DNA of 64,000 nt from Oryzias latipes (Eukaryota; Chordata; Actinopteri; Beloniformes; Adrianichthyidae), in NCBI RefSeq assembly GCF_002234675.1, contig NC_019871.2, forward strand, positions 16,834,331 to 16,898,330, in the 5' to 3' direction. Numbering within the stretch: position 1 is the first letter of the stretch; every line of letters begins with the position of its first letter. Under the pieces are notes generated by a model. That model did not search any database. It saw only the letters and a program-made list of their open reading frames with translations, and was not told where the DNA came from. The position numbers and the translations under genes were made by a program. Below, one piece after another: positions 48,701-60,700 of the stretch.

Positions 48701-51700
48701 TTGCCGCCCGCTCCCGCCCGCAGCACAATCCAAACCGCCCAATCCCGCGAGATTTGGGTTGGGTCCCGCGGGACCCGGCGGGACCCGATCCCAATGCAGC
48801 CCTCTACATCACATTGTGATGAATCAGGAGCAGACAAAAAGGCAGTTTAAAATAGCTTGTTGTCGTTAGCTTGTTGTCGTTACATTTAAACCACAAATCG
48901 ACAGGCCTCCCTGCACCACTCCATTCTGATTCAGACGACTACATCCATGCACGTTTTCGCTTTCCTCGTCCGAGCTGGTATCTGCCTCAAAACTGTACAG
49001 CTCATAAGCTCCAAAATTGCTCATCATTTTTGTTGCACCAGTACTGTTAGGTTGGGGGGGGGGGGGGTGCGGGAGCTGTAAGCTAGCAGGAAAGGAAATG
49101 AAGAAAGGCTTACTACCGCACCAACAGTCCGCCCACAACCCAGATGTTCTGATGAACTACTGCTGCTCTGCACAAACTATATCCTAGAAAACGACACAGG
49201 TTTTTGGATTTTAGAAGCTAAACACAGCATAATCATAAATTAAAAGCCACTTAAACCCTTTTACAGTAGATCAAAATATGATTGGAATGCCGTCCAGGTA
49301 CCCAACGATGAGTTGACTAGAAACAAAGTGCAGTTAGGAGTTAGGGAACATGAGACAGCCGCAGTCCAACTGCCACACAGGAAGTACAAAGTTCTGACCT
49401 TATCTTGATCTGCGGGGATGGTGGTCTGAACAATAGAACCTCTGACCAAAAAATGAGTTCTTTATCATCTATGACAAGATGGATTTCATCTTCAAGTTCT
49501 TGCTTCTAACTGCAGCAAAAATTCAACTGCTGCTTGCAAGTAAACCCTGGTGTGGTTCACTACAGTGGGAATAAACAGCTGCATGTAAAGGAAAGTATAT
49601 GGTAACATCAACCGTTGGTTTTCGCATGCCTGGACGTAAAACCTGCCTTCCAAAAACGCTAAAAGGGGTAAACAGGAACAAACATCCATGACAGAAGTCT
49701 AAAGCACACCCACTAAAGTGAAGGATTTAATGGTCTCATGTCCATCATGAGACACCGCCTTATAAAAAAAACAATAAAAGACAATTAGCTCCAAGGGTGT
49801 TTAAGGTCTCTGCACATGTTCACATATCGCACTCGCTTGCTTTTCAACAGACTGCTCCTCCTTTTGCTGCTATGTCAGAAGGTGTGCCTGTCGAGGGCAA
49901 CTAAAGTGGAATTACAGCTTTGCCCAATTTTACAGTTTACAGAGTTTCAGCGCTGCCACTAACCGATGACAACCTCCTCCAACAGCATTCCAGGTCATTG
50001 CGTCATCGAGAACAACCTTCATCACTTTTCTTAACCTTTACTTATCCTTTTAGAAGCGTCCACTCCACTTTGCCAACTTCTTTGGAAGCGAAAACATGGA
50101 CATTTAAACTGAACGTTATTGTACTGCAATGTAAAGGCTTTGCACTTTACATCGACAACTTGTACTTTATGACCTTTGGATTTAGTACACACAAGGAAAA
50201 CAAACTTCATGTTGCTGCATTTGTTTCTTTAGTGCAGACAGCATATGTCTACCCAAGATAGGGTAATGCAACTTTTGCAGACCAATCTGTACGTCTAAAA
50301 GTGTAAAGCACTCCCCAGCAAACAATGGCACGTCCATCTCTTGTCATCAATGTGTGGTCAAATTCTTCTGACCCAGAAACAATAGACAAGGACATTCCTC
50401 AATGCAAGACATAGAATAAGCAAGGCCTTAAAAAACAAAAGCCTCTCTCCAGAAACCAGATATAACTCTTCCGACACAGAGGCTCCCATTGGTTTGCAGC
50501 CATTTGTGGGGGCGGAATAAACCACAGTGGGTGGATGAGTGGGAATGAGGGGAGAACAAGGAAACTTGTGTGATATATGGACTGGAGCACAGAAACGTTC
50601 AGAGGGGGAAACATTTGCAGGAGCCCTCTCAGGAAGCTGGAGGATGGTCCGACTTGGTTCTGTGTGCGTCTACATCGTCCATATGGAGACCAGATGTCTG
50701 GATAAACCCAGAAAAGGGAAACCCATGAGGTTCCCCTAAGAAAAAAAACTTAAAGTGCACACCAATATAAACTACAATCTAACATTGGTTACAAAAACAA
50801 AGACGGTCTGGACATATTCCAGTCTGCTTAACAATGAGTCACAGAAAACACATCTTTGTTTTCTGTATGTGGCGTGACATCATCGTCTTTGTGTTGTTGC
50901 TCAAGCCACCTCAGCTAATCGCCAAGATTTTTGCACCAACCAAAAAAAAAGTACTTTATCTAGCCACTCCTGGAGCGCAGTCACCTAAACCACAATGCTG
51001 TGTGAGGGAGCAAACATGTGCCGTTAATGCCGTCCACTGACATAACAGGAAATGCAAGTGTATTTTGATAGTAAAAAATAAACAAATACCAAACATTCAG
51101 CCACAGGGATGTTTTTAAAGTTTAGACGACAGGAGACATTCCAAAAACACCAGAAAGAAAAATGGACTTTTGGAAGATAAAATTTAGTGTCAAAGCTTTA
51201 ATGGGCTTAAATCATGTAAAATTAAATTTTGGGGCTTTTTTCATTTAAATCAAATCAAACTTTTTTTACAAAATAGCGCTTCTCATGCATTTGCGCAGCT
51301 CGAAGCGCTTTAACATTAAAAACAAAAAACACACAATATTATAATAAAAACCCAGCCCCACCCTTCCCACTCCCCTCCGTTAAAACACATGACCCATGGC
51401 CCCCACGTTCAATGAATAATAACTATGTAACTTTAAATAAAAAAATAAATAAGCAAGAAAACAAACAAACAAGTACGGCTTGGCTCTGCTGTGAGGAAAC
51501 AGTATTTGGGAATCTCTTCATACCAGGAGCCAGCCGGGCCATAGGAGCCCTCAAGGTCCACGAGGGCTCATACTTTAAAAGAATATCATTTAAATAAGAA
51601 CGCCAAAGACCATAAAACATTTATAAACAATTAAAATGTGTAGGATAAAATTTAGCTCAGAGTCAAAAGGTACGCCCAGGTTTCTCACACATTGAGAAGG

Positions 51701-54700
51701 TTTAAAATTATGAAGATGTGGTAAAATCATCTCTCTCTTGACTTCAGAACCGATGATTAGAACTTCAGTTTTGTCCTGGTTGAGCTGTAAGAAGTTTTCT
51801 GCCATCCATGACTTTATATCTAAAATACAGTTTAAAAGAATGTTAACAGGTTCAAGGTCATCAGGAGACACGGCGATGTACAGCTGTGTATCATCAGCAT
51901 AGCTGTGAAAGTCAACGCCATGTTTCCTGATGACTTCCCAAAGAGGCAACATATATAAATTAAAAAGTATTGGACCTAAAAATCGACCCCTGGGGAACCC
52001 CATACCTTATTTCAGGAATTCTTGAAGAGCACTTATCCATTACTTACATACTTACATAAAAGTGTCGATCTGTAAGGTAAGAGTAAAACCACTTAAGAAC
52101 ATTAATAGAGAGGCCCACTAGACTCCTTAGGTCTGTCTAATAAAATCTGATGATCTACTGTATCAAAAGCGGCACCAAGATCCAGTAGCACCAGAACAGA
52201 AGGTTTCTGTGAGTCTTAATTTATTCTAAGATCATTAACGATCTTTAAAAGAGCCGTCTCTGTACAATGGTTTGTCCTAAACCCAGACTGAAGTTTTTCT
52301 AAAATTTTTGGGGCATCTAAAAACTCATGCAGTTGAGTAGCGACACTTTTTCTATAATTTTACTTAAAAATGATAAGTTGGATACGGGTCTATAGTTATC
52401 CAGATTTTTTGGATCTAATTAACTCTTCTTCATAAGGGGCCTCACCACCGCCGTCTAACAGGCAGAGGGGAAGACCCCCGTCTGAAGAGAGCAGTTAACT
52501 ATATTTAAAAGCTCTGACTCAAAGAATCCATAAATTGTTTTAAAAAGTGAAGTGGGAATATTTATTATTATAATCCTCATTCCTCACGAGAAAAACAAAA
52601 CAAAACTCCAAAGTGGTATTTTGATCCGTTCACACATTTCTTGAGCACCCGCCCCTCCCAACCCACGAAAACAAGCGGGTCCTGACTTGCCAGCACCCCC
52701 CCCGGACACACCCACCTTCTCGGCAGAGCTAGCGGTGATCGACAAAATGCTTTCATTTTATATACACAATATGCACATCCATCTTTCAGTGATGAAAGTC
52801 AGGCAAGGAAAAAATCCCTGAACTTTTCTTTGAGCGATATGGCGGGCACAGAGCGAAATTTTGGAAAAATACGTGGTCTTAGATGCATTCTGGTGCATTC
52901 TGGCAGCTAGTTATTCACTTCTTTATCAAGAAACTAAGACTAATTGGAGCATCATGATTTGTCATTCAAACCCCTAGTTTGACTCTCCATTAAGGACTTG
53001 CTTGTCCTAAAAAAGAATTTGGAAAATTGCTCAAAGTAACACAATCCTACAATCTACGCTTTTCCTTAAAGCTGCAAAACATACAATTGCTAAAATATAG
53101 TAACATCAAAGCCCCAAATGGCAAAAAGAACACCAGTAACTATGATATTCTATGAAAATACCTCAGTTATTTATACATTATTTCTGCTTTAGAAATGACT
53201 GATGTACAACATCCACTTGCACTGTTTTCTCAAACTATAATTACATCAAAATATGGGATCTGCTTTAAACTATAATTCTATAACATAATACATCAATTCT
53301 TTAACACCAATACTAAGTAATCTGGGAAATATCAAAACAAACATACAAACTAAACTAAACATTGTAAACATTATTTTTTAAGGGAGTGCGGGTCCAAACC
53401 ATCAAATACTTATAATTAATGTTAACTATACTGAACTAAATCATGGTAATTAGGAAATACAAATAAATTAGATAGAGAAATGTATTCAAAATAAAAACTG
53501 AAACTCAAAACTAAAATTGAAATTATTTCAAAATGTGGTTTTGAGATTATTTTACACAAAAAAGTATTTGACCTACACTACCTTAAAAATCTTTTTTTTT
53601 TTCCAGCCAAGACCACTTCAATTTGTTTTTTATCGTCTTCTCACAACTGAGGTCGTGACCACGCTCAATAATGACGATGCCTGCCATTATTTTAACACAA
53701 ATTTGATCGCAAACTCTTCAGATGTGTTTGTGAAAGTTTAGCGTGGGTCCGCCAGTTTTGGTCTCTAGGGAAGCAAGTCACGCTGACCACGTGGTGCAGA
53801 CAGAGCCAATCAGACCCGTCGACGCATCCGAAAGCAACTAAAACGTCCCGTCATTGGTCAATTAGGCCGGGAAGACGAAAGATGGCCACGACCATAGAGG
53901 AAGCGATCTGCGGAGAAATATAGAAAATAAAGCTAAAATTAGCTGATTTCAGACCATTTTCTAATCCGGAAAGCGATTTGTCCGTAGAGATCAGGTCTTT
54001 ATTTCCCGGAAAGTACGTTCGGTTTGCTCAAAAACCCGGATTTCCGGGAATTCCCGGAAGACTTTCATCACTGATCTTTGCATAAGATGGGATGTTTTTT
54101 TTGTGGGCGAGACACAGACATGCTGCTGAGGCTCTAGGATGACATCATGAAATGGGCGGCACCCACAAGGAGAGAAAGGCGGTGCCTAAGAGATCAAGAC
54201 GTCTTACTTCTGGATTGGACAAGAAAATTAGTCTTTAATAAATAGAAAAAAATTGTTCTTTAGTGAGCCAAAGGTAATATATTATCATAAACATGGATAC
54301 TGTTGACTATAAAAGGCTTAAGAATAGCATGATATAGGCAGTTTAAGAGTAAACAGAAATGTGTGAATTAAATTAAAAAAAAAAATAGAGTTTCAAGGCA
54401 GAACGCATCCCAAAGACGCCAGATTTGACCAGGAACGTAAAATATTAACAAATATCTCAATCTCTAGTTTATCTGAAATAAAAACGACTTTTTGTCCTTC
54501 AAGAACCATGATTGTCTCTACTGGAACAGCAGCATGTAACGGCTGATGACATACATAGATGTCTATGTGCGTCGTGTCACATTTGCAGTATTTCCAGTCA
54601 GTGTTATGACGTTCTAGTAATCCAGCACATCTATATTACTAACACTCACAAATATGTGCCACAGTTTCAACTCTGACTTAACTTGGTACTCAACAGTCAC

Positions 54701-57700
54701 AAAGTCAGAATTTACAGCGAGTTCAAAAACAATTTTACTCATAAATGCCCAGTGGAAAGAAGTTGCTCGTTTTAAATTGTATTCAAGTTCTTTTTTTCTG
54801 AACAGGGAGAAACGAAAACAATATAGAAAAGAACATTTCAAAAAAGACGTAATTTCTTAGCTTTTTAATGAGTGAAGAAAAAAAATTGAATTCCTATTGA
54901 TAGTCACAAATTCCTGCTCCCAGGTGTCTTGTAAGATTAGTCATGTGCTGATGTTAGGAGCACTTCTTGTGACAGAGTTGACTCCCTGGTTTTGATTTTA
55001 CTTGTTACCTGTAAAGTCGTCTCTCCATAGAAAGAACATGTAGACCTACACAGGGCTGGCATGGGTCTCAAGACCTACATTGTAGCAATTTTAGCACCAC
55101 ACAGACGACACTAGAAGTTCTCAGCTATTAATTTGAAACTTCTCAGGCACGTCCATCATTTGTCTGATGTCCTGAAATTTCCTATGAAAGTGGGAACGGT
55201 GCTCTTGGTGCATTAGACAGTATTCTACCATCTATAACCACTCAACCGTTCTATGCCAAAACTTCAGTTTAGTTTCTTAACCCTTGTGCCATCTTCTGGG
55301 GTCCAGATGACCCCACTCCTAACATTAACGTGCCTCCTTTATAGGAAACCTCTCAGGGACAATAGGATTTCAGATATACACCAGTGTTTCAGTTTGCTGC
55401 ACATTCAAGGTTTGGTTGGTTGGTTTTGGATCGATTGAGAAGATCCTCTTGAGTGCTTCTGAGTCGATTTATTACTGTTCTAGGAAATAGTAAACCTTGA
55501 CAAGGTGAAATCTTGTCTGTAGCTCCAAACCAAATGAGACTGCTCGTCATTTCTCCTGCTTGCGAATAATCACATTCTGCATTCTCACCAAGTGGCTTGG
55601 GGATGGCTTGGAGGCTCGTTCCAGCTTTGTGTTGGTCCACAATCTGGTTTCTGATTGATTCCTTCTGTGGAGAGATGTCTTCTTGGTCCAGAGGTAGAGC
55701 GGTCGACCTCTGATCTGAATTATGCAGGTTGGGGTTCAGTGTCAAGTCTCTGAACCCTGCATTGCTTCTGGTGGTTATAGGTCGGTGCAAGTGTTTGGTA
55801 GCAGAGCGAGCCATCAGTGTGTGCGTGAATGGGACTGTGACTGTAAAGTGCTTGAGCCTTCTGGGAAGGTAGTAAAGTGCTATATAAGTATACACCACTT
55901 ACCATACGGCATAACTCTGTTAAAGGAAGTGCTTGTACCTCAACATGTCACCTGACATTATCACACACCTGGGAGCCAGAATATTTGATGACCATCACAG
56001 GGATTCAAATTTTGTCTTCACTCTTTAAATGCAAATAGATTTTTGGCTAGTACAGTCTTTCCAGTGGACATACATACATACAGCATAAAATAATGTTTAG
56101 ACCCAAAGTAATAAATCTCCAGCAATGAAAAACTATTATACATAAACACGTGCGTGTTAGACTAGGACTACAGACAGGGTGACGCTGGATTTTTAGGCGA
56201 CACAGATAAACAGTCTTGTCAGGCATGAGCGACTGTATCCGTGTAAAAACTTAAGGAGGAACGTGAAGCAGTTTTTTCCATTTCCCATTATAAGGAGGAG
56301 GAAAAAGAGAACTTTCCATGTGGGGTTTGGTCGTTATTTCTGCACTCCTGCCACCACAGTGATCACCAATTCTTTGGTCAGCGGTAACCTCGGTTAATCT
56401 AATGAAACAGCCGTTTTCAGTTTTTTTATGTTTGTATAACCTTCTGTGTAGATCAATTACATTCAGTCATTTTGTTCTGTTTTTTTTTTACTTCAGCACA
56501 ACACAAAACACCAGTCCTTTCTACTGTTTACACATCACTTTACTTTTCATATTAAAACGTTCCCAGATTTTTCCATTTATCTTGCTTGTTTAGTCTGACA
56601 ACTGTTTTAGGTCGGTGCAGGCGTTTTTGTTTACGTCCATTCAAACGAAAAGACAAACAGCTCAACAGGCATGTTGCTGCACCCTCTATCCTCGTGACTT
56701 CTTTCATGGGTTTTTGTTTGCATATGTGCATATCTATAGAAAAATAACACATTCATGTGGTGAAAGCCTCGATAAGGATAAAAATGGGGCGGCCAGGGCA
56801 GTGAATAGAATGCCATTTCCCTGGTAAGCATGGAGAGGCCAGGAGAACGAGACAGAGCCCGTCACATGCTGTCGAGAATTTAAAGGCAACTTCTACTGAG
56901 CAAAAGCGCACGCTCACTGGATTTACAGGAAGTGAAATAGAAATAAAAAAGCTTGAGAGAAGGGGAGTCAACTATCATATTTAACTGAACTGCAGCACCA
57001 AAAAAAGCTATTGAACCTCTTCTTCAATGGTAACAAATAAGAATTGCGGTGGTTCAGCAGCTGGGGCATCTGGTCCTGGGTTGCAGAACCAGAACACTCC
57101 GAAACAGTTTTTTGCTTGGGGAAAATAATAATAGAGCCAATATAGTAAAATGATTCATCATTATTCATTTTTCAGAGCAAAATCCATACCAAAATTTAAA
57201 AAAAATTTTTTTTAAAAAGGCAAAAAGTACAGTTTATAGGAATGTGATAAATCAATGCACCCTAAATCCAATAAAAAAAAATCCACACTTAAGCAGTTTT
57301 GATTAAGTAAAAGAAATTCTTTGAAAAATTCTTTGAATGCAGCCACAAAATGACAGGCTCCAGAGTGTTCTTCCCGTCTCACATCACTGACATAGTTTTG
57401 TGACGCCCCCAATGCTAACATGGTGCTTGAGGTAATATTTGAAATGATACCGAATTCATTTTTAGACCTGGCTCAGGTAAACCGCACTCATCGTCATGCA
57501 ACAAAACAACTGACTTCAGTATCTGAAAGTGGTCGTTAGGGCAGATGCAATGATAGCAAAAGGAAGTGTTAAAGATGGAAAGGCATCTCACTGGATTGTA
57601 TGTTGCCGCTCCCTTACTTGTTCTTTGTAACTAGGCGCTAAAAACATGCGTTTTGCTCTACCAACGTCTCTGGAGGGCGTGCCGACGGGCTTGTGAAGGC

Positions 57701-60700
57701 AGGTAATTTGTTCACAAAAGAAAATAGGGCGATGCGGCTCATCTTTTAAAAATGTTTGACCCATTTTTTGTGTTAGCAACCCTTTATGGACTTACCACGA
57801 TGTGATGAAAGAGGAGCTCCCAGGATTGACTCAGCTTTTGGTGAACCACCATGTCAAGAAAGTCGTAGATGAAGTAACCTGCAAAGACAGACAGACAGTG
57901 GTGGTGGTGGGTGGGTGGGTGGGGGTTAATGCTGCCTTTCAGATATTTGTTTATTAAACCAAAACAAAAAATAAAAACCACACAAGTTATTTTGAACAGG
58001 GCGGGCTTGAGCTAATCAAGTGTGTCAGGGGGGCCCCTGCTTCCATGACGACCGCGATGGCAACCGGGATGCTTCTTGGAGTGGGGCTATTCATATCCGC
58101 CACCCCTTCCCCACCACCAGCCGTTTCCATGGCGACAGCTTTTCTGAATACTCGGAAAATAATGAAAGGTTGAGGATGGGAACGGCGTGGTACGACGGAG
58201 CTTGGCTCTCCGGTGGGGCTGGGAGAAGTCATTATGATGGAAATGTGAGACCAGGCCCCAGAGTCTCTTCCACCAAAACAACAAACAAACAAACACCACT
58301 TAACGTGGAAACCAAACAACTAAGGATTTCATATGACACGCTTTTTTTTGTCACAGTTTAGAGAGCTTGCTGGCTGTCTGCAGGGAGAAACTGCTGCTGG
58401 GGTTGAGTCAAGCATTAAGCATCTGACCTCACCCATATTAAAACTTCGGCTGTTTTTAAGTCATCTGTGCCGTCACGTCTGACAGAGCTGCACGCAGATT
58501 CAACAGAGAAAATGGATTTGCTGGTTTTGATGCTCAGTAGAGTCTGGAGTCCTGATGTCTTTTTTATTTTTATTTTATTTTTTCTTCTTTTTTTTTTTCG
58601 GAGTCCTGATATCTACGCTCACAAAAGCTGAGAATCAGGTTGGTTTACAAGTCCAGACCTGCTACAATTGAAAGGTTTATTTACATGAGAGGTGTGTTTC
58701 ATGAATGGAGGTTCCCGTTTGTCAGCCTGGCTGGTACATGACTTTAATCACTGCTGGTGCAAAACACGCAAGATACCAACCTGGCTTAGTTAGAATAATT
58801 GTGCAATTTAAATTAGTAAAAAAGGGATCTGACTTTGTTCGTGCTTTGGTTTTTCCACTAATAAGGACAATTGTAACTCCCACACACATGCTGTTTTTGC
58901 ATTACATGAAAGATCATTTCACTGAGAGAGTGAAGCCTCACAGATCTTTGACCTTTAAGTACAGAAAAAAAATAAAGAACAGCATTAAAAACCATGTGTA
59001 AACCAGTTTACTATCAACCAGATTTGGGGGAGGCTGTTGCACACACTGTACTAGGTCTTCATTCTGTGTGGAGAATTGTTTATTGCATGGTGGCGGTGAA
59101 GAAGTCTTCTGACAGCTCCGTGAAGCCTCGGAGGTGCACTACAATTCTGGTAGGACGTTCCAGAGTTCTGGTATCTGTTATGGAGTGCTTCCATACATTA
59201 AAATACATGAATGCACACTCGCTGCCTTGCTGATGTTAGAGGCGTAACGGGTTGCATCTGGTGCCTGGGACTGATTATAAAGCCTCTCATTGATCTTCTC
59301 ATAGCAACACTGCTCTTTGCTATGCCAGCTTCCAGCCCTGGCCTTCCTGAAAGAATGTCAAGCATCCTGGGAATCCTGTGGAAGCCCTTATTGCCCGGTA
59401 CAAATCCACCAAAATGTGTGGATCTAAGAAAGCTCATGTGCCACTATTTGGCTAAGAATTTATTTATTTATTTTTTTGTGGGGGGGGGGATTAATGAGAA
59501 GAGGAGAAAAACAGGACAAGCGGCTATTTTAAGAAAACCGGGTATCATGTGCTTCTCGGTTTGAGAAATTTTAATTAAATGAGACAAAATCTAATTTATA
59601 CAAGTTGATAATTTAATTTACAGAGAGCTGATGATACTAATTTGCCCTGAAACTTGTGTTTGAAATTCCCTATTTAGGTGTACAGATCAAAACATGCTTC
59701 AGATTTCTACCAAGAACATACACTTATTTAAAAAAAAAAAAAAAAAAAAAAAAATCTAAAAAGCTAAATTGCATAAAGTGGCAAATTTTCAGGGTCATCG
59801 TTTGGTTAATCTGCAGGATTAGGACTGATTCTACAAGACCTAGAATTCTGGTGACACTTAAAAAGCTTATTTGACATATTTGGGGATGAAAATCCCTGCT
59901 GGGATCTTTCTCGCCGTTCCTGCGGCGGAGTGTTCTCCGGACACTCCGCCTTCTTCCTACAGTTTAAATGCATGCTTCATAAAGGTGTCAAACTCCAGGC
60001 CTAGAGAGCAATATTCCTGCTTTTATTTGTAAATCCCAGTCCTACCTGATCACCTGGATCAGGTTTGTTCTGCCAATAAGAAGCTTCCATGGCTGGTTAG
60101 TTGGAAAACCTGTTGGTCACTGCCCCGCAAGGCATGGAGTTTGACGCTCTTACTCTGAAATGGCCCTAGCTGTGACTGACAGTGGGTGTGTGATTGTGTG
60201 GCCCTGTGACAGACTGGCCACCTGTCCATGGTGTACCCTGGACAGCCCAACAGTAGCCAGGTTGGGCTCTGGCAACCCCGTCACCCCGAAAGGGATACAG
60301 CGGGTTAAGAAAGTGGACGGATGTCACCATAAACGTTTACATGTGACGGTTTATTTCAGCTGGCAGAGGTCTTTGACTCAGGAGTCAAATGTTAAAAAAC
60401 CAGCTCCACTTCAAACAAGTGGATTTGAAACCAGATAAAGAAGACAGACAAGAATCTATGCGTATGACGTCTTCCCATCCAAGATGACTGACATTCCGAT
60501 TTCATTGTCATGGAGAGCCAACAAAACTGTAAACTCCATCTGTCAACATGAAAAGTGACGTAACCACACAATCATGCTGATGTCGGATTTGTTGGAAAGT
60601 CCGAGTGGTTTTAGGATTGCAAGGGCCTTTCTTTCCCTTTCGCTCTGTTGTGTTGTCGTGGTGACACGGCCACAGCCATAAGTCATCCTCCAGATCTGCA

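Larger units (their letters stand above)
43167..57795 (-). other. tlcd2: tlcd2 intron 3 (14.6 kb), repeat-rich
   Basis: No alternative exon was recognised in this large intron. It carries poly-C/CA tracts (44,438-44,448; 45,899-45,926), MITE family A copy 3 with a nested hAT element, a LINE fragment, a split family B MITE, a SINE-type repeat and AT-rich spacer. The stretches 43,170-48,040 and 49,290-51,250 hold no identified element. The stretch around 46,030-46,260 is locally GC-richer but has no open frame of note. Confidence 0.65.

Noticed and set aside
49920..50261. 113-residue plus-strand open frame in tlcd2 intron 3
   Set aside because: No motif, no promoter or splice context. Frames of this length occur by chance in 64 kb.
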